From positions 21,453,159 to 21,517,158 of the forward strand of contig NW_004624751.1 of the NCBI RefSeq assembly GCF_000247695.1: DNA of 64,000 nt. The letters run 5' to 3'. Within the stretch, counting starts at the first letter, position 1. Each line of letters begins with the position of its first letter. The DNA comes from Heterocephalus glaber. Lineage: Eukaryota > Chordata > Mammalia > Rodentia > Bathyergidae. The notes under the pieces are model-generated. The model did not search any database, was not told the origin of the DNA, and saw nothing but the letters and a program-made list of their open reading frames with translations. Made by a program: the position numbers and the translations under genes. This document shows, in pieces, positions 25,180-36,999 of the stretch.

Positions 25180-25350
25180 CCTCAGTTACTGTGCATTTAT
25201 TAAATACCATTTATTTTTGAAGACCACTGCGCTTGGTACTTACATCTACTACTTCTAATCCTCGTAAAAGAGTATCATGCTCACATACAAATGAGAAAAA
25301 CAAGGCTCTGGGAAGTTATCCATGCTGCCCAATATCACAGGGATAATTAG
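25180..25350 (-). repeat. MIR SINE, reverse (degraded)
   Basis: TTATTAAATACCATTTATT, GCGCTTGGTACTTACATC and then AAATGAGAAAAACAAGGCTC follow the order of the reverse MIR. Confidence 0.55.
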
Positions 25351-25399
25351 GGTTAGAGAGGATTTTGTTTCAGCTTCCAGGCTAGGGGATTTCTACTTG

Positions 25400-26955
25400 A
25401 CATGTTGTCTTCCCTTACATCCAATACCAATGGTACCACTAGTACTAAATTCAAAGCAAAGCAAAACACTACACAACAACTGCTTCTTAACTCAGATAAA
25501 AGTATAGCATCAATCAGAGCTAAAGGCCTTCCCCATGAGGAAGTCCAGAGGTGTCTTTTAAGCAATCACTTCTGCAAAGGAACTCAGGGTGCCCAAGAAG
25601 TAATATAGTTTTAAAAAGTAGTGCTATGCATAAAGTAATAATTGCTGCCTCTACCTCTGCTTCTCACCCTCCTTCCCTCCCTCTCCAACAGCCAGCTTGG
25701 TTCAAATATTTATTTCCCATGTTCTGGACACCTCTCATGAGCCACCCAGCACTGACTCAGCGGAGCTGGACCTTCACTTGGGGCCCAGTTCTCGGCAGCT
25801 GCTGCAGCTCCACATTTGCCTACAGCGATGTGCCAGCTGTCTCCAACTGCATTACACCACAGTAATGTGAACAACTGGAAGCAATAATGTGTCTCCCCAT
25901 TTGCCTAACAATACCAACATGGACAATAACTCAGAAGACTGAAGATTTGTGCTGTAATTTAATAAACCCCATGCACATTTCTACAATTGAGTATCACATC
26001 TGTGCAATGGATCCTAGAAGTATAATATTCTTTTATAAGGGACCATTAACCAATCTTAAGTTTATAGGTTTCCTTAAATCTTTTTCATCAGCTGTTAAAC
26101 TACAGTAAAGAGAAAATTGCCTCTTATGAGACAAGGGATAGTAAAATACAAAGACTGTGATTAAACGTCAATCAATTAAGGATTATAATATAATAAAATG
26201 CTGACTGATGATTAAAATGAGCTCTTTCTGGAAGAATTTTATAAGCAATATTATGAAATATTTTAAAAAGTCAATAGAATAAACTTCAATTAGATCACTT
26301 TATATATGAGTCCTTTATCTATTTAAAAATTTTTATAAGAATTATTCCTCAGGTACAAGATCTCAAAATTGGTGTTGAATTTCAAAGCACTAAAAAGTAT
26401 TTTTTTAAGCTTCTCCTTTTACTATTCCCCACTACAGAGGGTTTTAAATTTGTTTCTGAACAGAATAAATAATGACATGTTTTGTTTCAGCTAGTTTTCC
26501 AACAATGTGTGCAGCTGGGCAGCAGTTTATGAAAATGGGTTGTGCAGTAAAACCACCAAACAAACAAACAACATTACAATTGAGGTAACAAAACACTGCC
26601 TGGAACTTAGGGCCCTGGAAAGAAGCTCTGGGACTGTTTATAAAACTTAGCAATCTAAGCCTTTCTGGAACAATGCCTTGTAGAATTTCTTTCTTTGAAA
26701 TTCCTTTTGAAGGTCAGAACACTTTTCTGTCTAGGGAGAGTTACAGGTAATCCAAAATGGTCCACTTTACTCACTCATGCCTTCCATCAGTCCCACATGT
26801 CTTTAGCCATCAGTGTCTCTGCTTTAGGCTAGAGTTACGTTAGATGATATGGACTGATCACATTAGGTCTGGCAGCCTTGCATGTCAAAGAAGACCGAGG
26901 TTGGCTCTTCCTTCTATTCTCTTGCTACCATATTTTTTCACCAAGTTTTCCAATT
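25400..26955. other. Unique sequence, nothing recognised
   Basis: Open frames here (for example 25551-25865) have no domain. Composition varies, with a moderately GC-rich patch at 25730-25860. Confidence 0.35.
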
Positions 26956-26959
26956 TTTT

Positions 26960-26995
26960 CTCTTGCCAATGTATTGGCAATGTTATTGGCAAGAG
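26960..26995. repeat. Nested inverted repeat with three CCAAT/ATTGG boxes
   Basis: CTCTTGCCAAT at 26960-26970 is the exact reverse complement of ATTGGCAAGAG at 26985-26995. A second inverted repeat, TTGCCAAT-GT-ATTGGCAA, occupies 26963-26980. NF-I or CCAAT-binding proteins use such sites, but chance is possible. Confidence 0.6.
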
Positions 26996-28069
26996 GCCTT
27001 TTTTTCTGCCCTGTACTGAGCGGCTTTTTTTCTCAGACCTTCTCTCCCTCATTGCCTTCTCCAAGCAATTTTCCTGCTTCACTGTTTGTACCTGGCCTCT
27101 TTGGAGCTCTGAGGGCATTCAGACTCCTGCCAGTTTGCACAGAGCATTTTGAAGCTTGTTGGAACAGCTGGCTTATATGAGCCTTGAAGGAAAAGCATGT
27201 GTACACGTGGCAGCACATTTGAAGCACTGAAGCATCTGGCAAAGCTGAGACCAAAAGGTGTAGGTAACTCACAGCTTTGGTAGAAACTGTACTGGATGGC
27301 TCTTTTGCAGAGCGCAATGACAGAAGCATCAGTAATGAAGAAGTCCCAGGGTAGCCCGGCTCCTCCCCTTATTACTCTATGGAAACTACTCTGGTGAGGG
27401 TCACCAATGACCTTCTAATTACCCAATTCAGGGGGTACTTTTCAATTCATGCTTTTGTAGGCAACTCTGCTGGACTTGGCAGGACAGCTGAGTGGCAGGC
27501 AGAAAATCACACACTCCCAAAATGGCAAAGCTGGAATTTAAAACAGATCAATTTAACTCTGATTTCAGGATCCTCTCAGAGAGCTAGGCAGCCTCCCAAT
27601 GTTTCAGGGATATAAAGAGTAAGTGGAGAAAAAGGATAGATTGACTATTGACTCTAACTTTTTCTCCTTTGTGGAGCAGATCTAACATGACAGAAGTAGT
27701 ATTTTAAGGAGGAATATAGCCACAAGGACAAAGAGAATTAGAGAACAGGCAGTGGAGAAAAAGTAATTTAAGAAAGATGGAAAGAGGCAAAAACCCAAGC
27801 GCATGCAATGATCAGAAGAAAATCTTTTAGAAATCCATGATAAATATCCTAAGAGAGAAAAAAATTATATATGTCTATATTAGGAACAGAAAAGACACAG
27901 ACCAACTTGTCCAGGAGAACAGGTCCAGAGGACATTGAATCCCATGGGGAGTGGGGATGAGACTCAGGAAAAAAATGAGGATCAGTTGAAAGCCCATAGA
28001 CAAAGGAATCTCTGTACTCATTCCCCATCACGTCCCTGCAAAACAACGTCAGTGCTTCTCTTCACCACA

Positions 28070-28405
28070 GTATTAGTCAGCTTTCCTGTTACTGTGACCA
28101 AATACCTGACACATACAATGCAAAGGACAAGAGGTTTATTGGCTCACATTTTCGGGGAATTCAGTCCATGGCTCCAAGGGAATTCACTCAGCTGGCTCCA
28201 AGGCAGGGACATTAAGGTGGAAGGGCATGATGGAACAAAGACATTTAGTTCATGGCAGCTGGGAAGTATGGCCGGGGAAAAATGTCAGAGAGGAAGGGGA
28301 CAAGGACCAGACTTAGGACCTGAGATGATGCGTCTACAATCCCCCAATCACAGGCAGAAGTGTTTTATTAATCCCCTGAGCGGCTCCCAAGCCTATAACC
28401 ATCCT
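28070..28405 (-). repeat. ERVL-MaLR solo LTR, reverse
   Basis: Begins TATTAGTCAGCTTTCCTG, the reverse complement of the MaLR LTR 3' end, then GAGGTTTATTGGCTCAC and AATCACAGGCAGAAG. The 170-codon open frame over this LTR (27935-28447) is a by-product of the repeat, not a gene. Confidence 0.75.
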
Positions 28406-29221
28406 AAGATAAAATTGGAAATTTGGACACTGAACAAATACAGCTAAAAGAACTTCAAAGTTGGGGTATAGAGATAGGAAGAGTAAGTAAAGCTCATAGC
28501 TGATATAATGAGTAAGTAAATTCTCTTCAGTCAGTGGTAGAATACCTTGTCTCTACCCATGGTCTGTCTCCAGTCCAATTTCTAAAACCCCTATAGTCAG
28601 GGTACACTGCTCTCTCCTCTCCATTCCTGCCCCCAATTCCTAGATTTTTTTTTTCAGGAGACGTGAAATGCCACAAAGTGAAAACTTACAGACAACGACA
28701 TAAGAAAGCTAGGTTGCTACTTAGTCACTAGGAGGTAAAGTTGACTCTTTCATGCAGACAGAGCTTCCAATCACCTTTACCATTCTGCCTAATGATTATA
28801 AATGAATAACTACCGACTCATCCAATCACAATGAAAAAAAAAAAACAAACAAGCAAATACAGTCAGAACAAGGAAATGCCTATCAAGGCAATGAGAAGAA
28901 ATTTAATGTTCTCAAAGTAAGATAAAAATATCTTACTCATGTAATAAAATTAGATAACAAACAAGAGTTCTGGGAAATCGAAAATCAAGTGGCCAAAATA
29001 AGAAATGCATTAGAAAGGTTGAGATATAGACAAATACACAGAAAAATATGAGAATAATTAAAACTAGTATACTTTATATATAGGAGATCCAAAATAAGCA
29101 AAATAAACTATATTGAGGACAGGAAATCATCAAATTAATGTTTTTCCCTCAAAACTGTTAAACTCATGGTTTCTTAATTAAAAGGGTCCATACACTCATT
29201 CTCCAAAACATACATACACCC

Positions 29222-29281
29222 ATACAAACACACACACATGTGCATGCACACACACACATACACACACACACACACACACAC
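29222..29281. repeat. (CA)n microsatellite, interrupted
   Basis: CA repeats with CATGTGCATG and CATA interruptions; alternating purine-pyrimidine, so capable of forming Z-DNA. Confidence 0.92.
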
Positions 29282-29389
29282 TGGATAAATAAAAGCATCC
29301 TAACCTAGCACTGTGGAATTTTAGAACTCTGGGTATAATGAAGGGACAATAAAGTGTAAAGCACAAGAGAAAAAAGATAACATACAAGG

Positions 29390-29640
29390 ATCAAAAATCT
29401 ACACTGCATCAGACTTCTCAACAGCAACTCAAGAAACTCATAGACAAAATACTTTGAAAAATCTGAAAGAAAGTAAGCTCCAAATTACTGTTTTATAACA
29501 AATCATATCTAAGAACAAACTGAAGACATGTTTTAGATGTCATCAGATTTTCTTAGTAAGATGCTGAAGAAATGCTTCAGCAAACTGAGGAAGTAGGTCA
29601 AGACTGCACACAAAAGAAGGACATCAGAATCCTTCTAGAA
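29390..29640. repeat. Probable HAL1/old L1 fragment
   Basis: CATCAGACTTCTCAACAGCA followed by ACTCAAGAAACTCATAGAC and a CCAAATTACTGTTTTATAAC block recalls the HAL1/L1 ORF1 3' region. The upstream sequence 28850-29150 may belong to the same element. Confidence 0.42.
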
Positions 29641-29725
29641 TAAGGAAAAGGAAAGAGCCAAGAAATAGTTTTGCACCAATGTCAGAAAAAAACCTGGGGA
29701 GAATACAGGTCTGTAGGAGAGAGAT

Positions 29726-29776
29726 AAAACAGAGAGAAAGAAAGAAAAAGAAAGAAAGAAAGAGAGAGAGAAAAGA
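29726..29776. repeat. (AAAG)n/(AG)n purine microsatellite
   Basis: A pure A/G run on the plus strand. Confidence 0.9.
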
Positions 29777-30349
29777 ATACATTGCCCATTTTACTATTCT
29801 AAGACATTAATAAACATTAGATAAGTTTATTGGAGTACCTGATAAAAATAAAAAGTACTGTACTTATTTTAAAGAACTGGACAAATGAAAAATAATGTAC
29901 TTGTTTCTCAAAGAAAACAAAAGTTAATTTAGAAAAATAAAACATTACCAAAGTAAATTCCTTGGCTCAGGAACTATGATTATTAACATTTCATAATAAT
30001 ATTACATTGTATATGGATTTTGACAAAAATGTATGATATGACAACACCTTATCAGAGAATGCCTCCTCTAACATGATGGGGAGATATGTAGGTGTTGTCA
30101 GATAAATACTGAAAGCCATATGAGTATGTTAAAGCTCCCTTTTCAAGTCCTATACACTTTGTTTCTGATTCCTTATTATACAGATGCTCCTCCCACTATA
30201 GTTTATCCCTCCCAAGCTCCAAGAGCCGGCCGAATGCTTTAAGCCACTTCTCTTTGCTCAGTCTTTTGAACTCATGCTACAAACCCTCAAATGTTTCAAG
30301 GGGAAAGGAAGTAAAGGTATCCTCTGCTACCCTACTGCCATCCCATAGG

Positions 30350-30625
30350 TTAAAGGCCCAACTCATAATGTGATTGTATTTGAAGATTAATTTTAACAGA
30401 TAATTAAAGTTAAATGAGATAATAAGGATGGAGCCCTAAGCCAATAGGATTGTTGGCCTCATAAGAAGACTCCTTTCCCTTCCTGCCCTTTTCTTCTTGC
30501 TCACTCTCTCTGCTCCTTGAGGTGAGTGCACCATATGACTGCAAGGTGCAAGGTAGAAAAAGAGTCTTTGTTAGGAACTGAACTGGCCAGCACTTTGATC
30601 TTAGACTTCCTCGTTTCTAGAACTT
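30350..30625 (+). repeat. MLT1-type MaLR LTR
   Basis: AATGTGATTGTATTTGAAGA, TAAATGAGATAATAAGGATG, GAGCCCTAAGCCAATAGGAT, CTCATAAGAAGAC and later CACTTTGATCTTAGACTTCC are, in order, degenerate MLT1 LTR blocks. Confidence 0.75.
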
Positions 30626-31009
30626 TGTGGAATTCAAAAGTTGCCCAGTCGATGGTGATTCACAATGTCCTGGCAACCTCGGTTGCTGTATGAGTCCTTC
30701 AATTATTTCATTGTACTTTTGTAGGAAGTTTGGCCTGTTAACCGCTCCATCGAAGGAGTTAACACAAATTTTATAGACCTATTACAATAACAAAGAACAA
30801 ATTTTTTAGGGAAAAGCAAAGAGTAAGTATAACTTTGGGGCAAGAACCTCCTCAAGGAATGGAAGAACAGAAGTATGGGCAAATGAAAAGGGGAATTGTG
30901 TAAATTGAGCTTGAATAGTAAGAGTCAGATCTAATAAGTTTGCCAGGGTGAAGGAAGATGGATATTATGGATAATATCTATATACACATAACAAAATGCA
31001 TGTAAGTAC

Positions 31010-31126
31010 AATGTATATTATGTATTTATATATGTATATATTAGCTATATTATACATGTATAAAATATTATATATGTATATAATATATTTTATAGGTTGT
31101 ATGTATATACATACATATGTATATAT
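31010..31126. repeat. TATA-rich low-complexity tract
   Basis: Variable TATATG/TATA units, nearly all A and T. Confidence 0.88.
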
Positions 31127-31221
31127 TTCTGACCTCTGACAATGGATTTTAAAGGGACTATTCATAATTAGAAGGTGACTATTAAAATCTAGTTGACAAC
31201 ATATTTGACTAATGTGGTAGC

Positions 31222-31594
31222 TGCTACAGTTTGCATCCGGAATGGCCTCTAAATACCTGCATGTTAATGGCTTGATCTTCAGCTTGGTACTAATAGGTGG
31301 TGTGATTTTTAAGACCTGAGGGCTACTGAGAGGTCATAGGTTCCTGGGAACATAACCTCAGAAGGAATAGTGGGACTCCATTCTTTTTTATGCTTTCACT
31401 TCCCAGCTTCTGTGAGGCAAGTAGTTTTATTTTGCCCTGCATTCCCTGACATGACATGCTATCTTGCTACAGACTCAAAGCAGTGGGTTCAATGAATCGT
31501 GGACTCAAACCTCTGTAACCAGGAGTCAAAATAACTCTTTTATAAGTTAATTTTCTCAAGTACTTTGTTACAGTAAGAGAAAACTGATGACATA
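31222..31594 (+). repeat. ERVL-MaLR solo LTR (~373 bp)
   Basis: Starts TGCTACAGTTTGCATC and ends GAGAAAACTGATGACA, giving the TG...CA ends of an LTR. Internal blocks include TAATGGCTTGATC, AAACCTCTGTAACCAGGAG and TTTTCTCAAGTACTTTG, as in MaLR LTRs. No clear 5-bp target duplication was seen. Confidence 0.75.
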
Positions 31595-32105
31595 GATGTC
31601 AAGATAGTGGTGAGCACAGGTTAAATCTATGATATCTTGAATGAAGCAGGACTTGCTGATAATTTTAATATTTATTGAGAGAACAAAAAAATGCAAGATG
31701 ACTTGAACATTTTTTCAACTTGAACAGATAATAGTAAATATTGGGAGAAACTTGTTTTGAAAAACTGACCAGAGACTGTTACACCTCAGATGTCTATTAA
31801 AGACCTATGATAATTCATTTTATGTCATAACTTGATTAGACAAGTTGTTTAGCCAAATACTAGCCTAGATACTGCCATAAAGTTATTCTTTTAGATATAA
31901 TTAGAATTGATAATTGGTTGATTTTAAGTAAAGCACATTACTCTCCATAATGTGGGTGGACCTCATCTAATCAATCAAAGGCCTTAAGAGCTAAGGTCTT
32001 GCTCTTAAGAAGGAGAAATTCAGCTTCCTAAATGCTACACAGAAATTTTAACTCTTAACTATATCTCTAGCCAGTTGGCTTGTTCTGTCCGTCAGGCTTG
32101 ACACC

Positions 32106-32372
32106 TGTATTAGTCAGCTTTTCTGTCACTGTGCATAAAGTCCAATACCCACAATTTAAAGGATGAGAGGTTCAATTTGGCTTATGGTTTTAGGGGATTT
32201 AGTCCATGGTTGGTTGCCTCCATGACAGAAATATCATGGAAGAAAGGCATGACAGAGAAAAGCCAAGATTACACCTCCATAACCCATAAGATACATCCTG
32301 AAGGGTGCTTTACTAATTCCCTAGGCAGCTCCCAAGCCAGTCAAGTTGACAATTCAGCATAACCATCACACC
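32106..32372 (-). repeat. ERVL-MaLR solo LTR, reverse
   Basis: Begins GTATTAGTCAGCTTTTCTG and runs through GGGATTTAGTCCATGG and CTAATTCCCTAGGCAGC. It is close in structure to the reverse LTR at 28070. Confidence 0.72.
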
Positions 32373-32417
32373 TCCCATAATCATGAGAGCCAATTCTTTT
32401 TAAATAATCTACACATG

Positions 32418-32418
<1 letters not shown>

Positions 32419-32458
<40 letters not shown>

Positions 32459-32485
32459 GCACACACACACACACACACACACATG
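32419..32485. repeat. Compound (TA)n(CA)n microsatellite
   Basis: About 34 bp of pure TA followed by about 32 bp of CA with one CG interruption, bounded by ACATGCAC and ATGTGCATGC. It is likely to be length-polymorphic. Confidence 0.93.
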
Positions 32486-32664
32486 TGCATGCATGAAATA
32501 TTCTGCCTGCTTTGTCTCTCTGGAGAATCTTGACTCTAGCATAGTAACCAAGTAGAAGTATCACACAAACAGTTGGACATATGAATCAGATACTTAGACA
32601 AAAGGTAGGGCACAAATTTGTACTCAAATGACTACTATGAATGCTATGTGTAATGTTATGTGAT

Positions 32665-33100
32665 TGTGTTAGTTTTCTAGGCCTCCCGCAGCAAATTTCC
32701 ACACACTGAATGTCTTTAAACAACAGAAGTTCATTTCTCTTGATTTTTCTGAAATCAAGATGGCAGTAATGTCAGTTCCTCCAGGAAGCTCTGATGAGGA
32801 ATCTGTACTGCACCTTTCCCTAACCTCTGGCTGCTGGCAACCTTTGGTGCTCCTTGGAGTGTAGATGTGTCACTGGGATTTCTGCCTCTGTCTTCACTTG
32901 ATCTTCTCCCTTAGGTCTTTGTGTGTCTTCTTCATATAAAGACACCCACCCTTGGACCTAGCGACCATTCCTAACCCAGGATGATCTCACTTTGAAACCT
33001 TTATATTAATTGTATCTGAAAAAGCCTTATTCCAAATAAAATTACATTCTAAGGTTACGGGTAGACATGTATTTTTGGAGGCATTATTCAACTCATTGTA
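32665..33100 (-). repeat. MLT1-type MaLR LTR, reverse
   Basis: GTGTTAGTTTTCTAGGCCTC, AAACAACAGAAGTTCATTTC, CTTCACTTGATCTTCTCCC, TTCCAAATAAAATTACATTC and AGGTTACGGG follow the reverse MLT1 LTR in order. Confidence 0.82.
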
Positions 33101-33109
33101 ATAATATAA

Positions 33110-34850
33110 AAAATATAATGTTGATACTATCTCTACTATTAAAAACTGATATAAGTAGCACTACAAGATTCTGTTTTCTGAATACCATCACCTTCATATA
33201 AAATTATACTCATCAAAGAATTATACTTTTGACCTAAGCTATTGTCAACAGTCATTCTTTTATAAATCTCTTAAGTATTTGGTGCTGCTACTTACATTTG
33301 TACTTTATGCACATAGCAAAGTTATATCAGGGCGTATGTTCCAGAGATTAAGAGCTATGTCACTTTCATTGGCTTTGCTATAGACACAGTGAAAGCTTTT
33401 TTCAATAATAATGTCCTGATCCATAAAATAGACCCAAGCACCTGATGGACTGATGGGTGTATAGTTTGTTTCCATCATTCAGAATGTGAGGAAAGTTAGA
33501 TGATCCATAATTTTGACCCCTCCACTCAGCTAAATTTCATGGCTGCCCTCCCCTAGAGGTATGCCATTTTCTTGCACTCAATGATCAGCAAAGTGTCTGG
33601 ACCAAAGTGACTAAAATTGTCTTCATTCACAAAAGGCCTCCGAGAACAGAGTAAAGACCAATTATCCTCCTCTGCTGCCTCTGCCTCTGACTCTTGTGGT
33701 CATTTCTGCTGATGTCAGCTGCACTGTCTCCAGCCATCACCATTGTTTTCCTACAGAGATAGATGGCTAGGCAGACTGCTGGAGTAGCTATCCATCACCC
33801 ATGCCCATGGATGATCAAGGCCATTTCTGCGGTTCCAAATTTGGCAGCAGTCAAGTGTGGGTTGCATCCAGCAAAACAGCCTTTGTGCCACCCACAGAAA
33901 ATCATGGAATCTGAGAGATTTCCTGCTTATTTCAAAATGCTGCCACATAATAAGATTCAAAAGTAGAAGCAAAAAAGAAAAGAAGAGTTGGAAAATGGAG
34001 TGGAGCTATTAAAAACTGAGGTAGTAGGATCTAGTGGGTCTTTGAGCTTGCTATATGTGCCAAACCTTACTATAAAAGCCATAAAAGCTTTATGGGTCAA
34101 AGGAATCAGATGTGTTTAGTTAGGTGTATATTTGAGAGTAACAGAGGTGGATTGCTGCTCACAGACGTGGAAAAAAAATAGGTTTTCTTGAATGACTTTC
34201 CAATGTTGAAAACCAGATAGAGTAATAGCTTAATAAACATTTCAATAGCACGTATTTGGCTCTCTAGAGCAAGAATTTGCTGCTGTCACTCATTCAGCAC
34301 TTGTTAGGCAGGAACTATTACAGGCTCACTTACGAATTAAAAGAAATCACTGAGTGTAATATGCAAGTTTGAGTTAAGGACTACTTGAGAACAAGGATTC
34401 AGATTTCTAGCCCTTTATCACTTTAGACCCACTTAAAAATAGAGAAAATAATAGTTGTGGGAAAAAAATGGTTTAATTTAACGTACAGAAAAACAATGAA
34501 TTTCTTCTTGTAGATGGCCAGGAAAATTCTTTTGGACACATAGGAGTCACAGTGCTCCCTGGGGCTTTCTCTCTCTTCTTCAAAGACAATCATTCAGCCA
34601 ACACTAATTTAGCTCTTACTATTTGGGTGCAGACAAAAGATGCTGTCTGTCTGGAAGCACTGATCTCACTATCCTCATTTTACTTTCCTTTCGGAGTATA
34701 TTGGCTTATGCCTTCTCCCCATCCTCTCCACTGGGAACTTTGTATCCTTAAGGTTGGCAAATAGAATACATAATAAACTGATCTATGTTAACACTGGGAA
34801 CAGAGGGAAAACGCTGACTGCTTCATATTCTTTGAAATAATGGGAGCCAT
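33110..34850. other. Unique sequence, nothing recognised
   Basis: No gene is supported. The 33530-33970 part is somewhat GC-richer, with mirrored open frames of 67-73 codons on both strands, but no domain, intact start context or repeat is recognised. Confidence 0.3.
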
Positions 34851-34859
34851 TTTGGCAAG

Positions 34860-34932
34860 ATTCCTTTCTTCCATTCCTTTCTCCCTCTCTTCCTCCCTCC
34901 TTTCCTTCCTCCCTTTTTTTCCTTCCTCCCCA
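34860..34932. repeat. Polypyrimidine tract
   Basis: Almost only C and T on the plus strand (TTCC/CCTCC units). It could form triplex DNA; it may be the remnant of a LINE-1 polypurine tract in reverse. Confidence 0.75.
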
Positions 34933-34933
34933 C

Positions 34934-35110
34934 CACTACAGATTGAACCATGGCCTTTCACACTTAGCTACCTCTCCAGCCATTCTCTCATTCATTCATT
35001 CATAAATGATGAGTTCTCACTAAATAGTTGAGTTGCTCAGTCTGGGCTCAAACTTATGATGCTCCTGACTCAGCCACCCAGAATTCTGGGATTATAGGAG
35101 TGTGCCACTG
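34934..35110 (-). repeat. B1-dID SINE, reverse (degraded)
   Basis: The ID-derived portion (about 34934-34981, GATTGAACCATGGCC) precedes the B1 portion (35028-35110, CAGTCTGGGCTCAAACTTAT and TTCTGGGATTATAGGAGTG), the order expected for a reverse B1-dID. A short TTCATTCATT stretch separates them. Confidence 0.6.
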
Positions 35111-35300
35111 TTTTTGTTTTTGGTTGTTCTGGGGTTTAAAAGCGGGCCCTGCACATGCCAGGCAAGTGCTCCACTGGTGAACTACATCTTAATTCCTTTG
35201 TACTTTATTTTACTTTTTTAAATTTTGAGATATTATCTCCCTAAGTTTCCCAGGTTGGCCTTGAACTTGTGATCTTCTTGCTTCAGCTTCCTTCATGACT
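35111..35300 (-). repeat. B1-dID SINE, reverse (second copy)
   Basis: T-rich tail, then the reverse ID unit (about 35130-35195, GGCAAGTGCTCCACTGGTGA), then the reverse B1 unit (about 35218-35300, CCCAGGTTGGCCTTGAACTT). Two B1-dIDs therefore sit head-to-tail in the same orientation. Confidence 0.65.
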
Positions 35301-35309
35301 GATGTTAAG

Positions 35310-36430
35310 TGTATGCACTCCCCCCACTGACTGGGAGAAACTTCTGGAGGAAGTATACAGCCTGCCTTTGGAGCATATCTTCCCTATGGTTTGTTTTCCA
35401 CTGCAAAGAGATAGAAGGGCCAGTATGAAGCAAATCAAGGAGGGTGGCTCATCTTCTTCCTATTCAGTTGTCTGCCACTGGATCCCAAATAACTGTTTTT
35501 AAATTTGATTTGATGTATTTAATATATGCTACGTATTGCATATCTAGTATATCATATAAACTGAACTAGTGAAAGTCACGTCTATATTCACTGAGACTCA
35601 TTAAAGAAGGAAATATAAGAAAAACAATGACATTACCTTATGACTACAGCCAGCACCATTTTTCATTCAATATAATGCTATTCTGATTGGAAATCCATGG
35701 TCCACTGTTAACCCTGAAATTTCCTTTCCAATAGTGTGACAAACCAAAGGAGGGTGTTTTTGGCCATCAGAATGACTATTCTCTAGAGCCCCATATTGTG
35801 AAGTGTGCCAGCTTCTGATTTCAGCCAGAATATATAGTGTCTGCAAGAAGTTCCAGGATGGAAGGCTCACGGTAGACATGTCTGTCTGCAGCACAAGCTG
35901 CTGCCCATTGATTGGCCCACACATTTCACCTGAGACAAGGAAGAGAGTTTGGGGCATCTCTAGCTTTTTACTTTCTCCAAATAAGCTCAGCACATATCAA
36001 TTCAGCACATCCTGAAATTAGATGAAATAAATCATTGGTACTTTGTTACAGCTATAGAACTTGAGAACTCAAAGCACACAGCTGTGAGGTGAGCTGCAGT
36101 GAAGTCAGCCTATATGTTAGTCTTTAAGCTGGGTACACTGGCATGAAGCTGAGAGTGCTGACGAGAAAGGGCCACCCAATTCTGCATTGCACGAAGGCAC
36201 CAGAGTGGGTGCTAGCAGCTCTGTACATAGCAAGATCCACTCCAATCAGGCATAGGAGGCCAAGTCAACCTTGAGCCTTCTTGATACTTTTTTGCCTTCC
36301 TAAACACGTAGCTCTTTCCTGCCATTGGTAGTAGCATACTTCAAGTAAATCTGCATGAAAATTTAAAATTTCAATTCATTTGGAGGAGTATAAGAAGTTT
36401 TTATATCCTCCCTGCTTTTAAAACTACTTT
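35310..36430. other. Unique sequence, nothing recognised
   Basis: A 108-codon minus-strand frame (35667-35993) has no recognised domain. Near 36035, TTGGTACTTTGTTACAGC resembles an LTR end but is too short to call. Confidence 0.3.
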
Positions 36431-36439
36431 TGATTACCT

Positions 36440-36715
36440 AAATTTGTTATTATGCTATGACATGAGTTCTCCAAATCCTGTAGCACCCCAAGTTAGTGAC
36501 AATAATTGTAGCTTGGCTAGTACTAGTTTGGATGCTGTTAGGAATGGAAAAATACTGTGGGCATGTGTATTTATTTATATTGTAAAGAAGCATATTTCAG
36601 TGCATACTTGGCATTTTTGCTCTGACTGTTGGTTAATTGTTAGTCTAATTAGGATAATTAGAATATCTTCCCATCACCTTCATTTTCTGCACAATAAATT
36701 ATTTATTCTTTAAGT
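36440..36715. promoter_or_regulatory. Candidate AT-rich conserved noncoding element
   Basis: Unique sequence with several TAATTG/CTAATTA cores (36630-36665) and no repeat signature. Called only on texture. Confidence 0.2.
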
Positions 36716-36729
36716 CACACCTTGAACGT

Positions 36730-36965
36730 TGCGTCTTCTGGATGGTCTTCTCCACCACCAGGCAGGATCCTCTTTGGTCCCATATAAGCATATACATTTA
36801 TTGAAGCCTTTTAACAGAGGTAGTTTGTGTTTGCCTGCTCTATTAAGCCTGCCTGACTCTGAGTCAATTCTTTGAAGGCAGAACTGCACCTTATGCATTT
36901 TTATTGCTTCAGAGCTAGCACAGGGTCTTATAGTTTAATCATTCAGGAAGTGCTAAATGAGCTTA
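36730..36965 (+). repeat. L2 LINE 3' fragment
   Basis: TTTGAAGGCAGAACTGCACC and AGCTAGCACAGGGTC, then AGGAAGTGCTAAATGAGC, follow the L2 terminal order (gagggcag..., cctagcacagtg, aggtgctcaataaatg). Confidence 0.6.
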
Positions 36966-36999
36966 TATTGAGTGACATAGTCCCTGCACAATGATCATT

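Noticed and set aside
27935..28447. 170-codon open frame, one of the longest in the window
   Set aside because: It lies largely over a reverse MaLR LTR (28070-28405), has no domain, and is explained by the repeat.
29222..29281. Regularly spaced repeats as a CRISPR array
   Set aside because: It is a simple dinucleotide repeat in a mammalian genome; no spacer-repeat structure exists anywhere in the window.
29222..29387. Minus-strand frame with VCVCVCVC
   Set aside because: A translation artefact of the CA microsatellite.
33530..33970. Possible processed pseudogene in a GC-richer block with opposing open frames
   Set aside because: No protein family could be recognised in any frame and no A-tail or target duplication was found.
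36755..36775. CCACCAGGCAGGATCC as a second CTCF site
   Set aside because: It lacks the essential GGGGGC/GGTGGC core, with several mismatches to the consensus.
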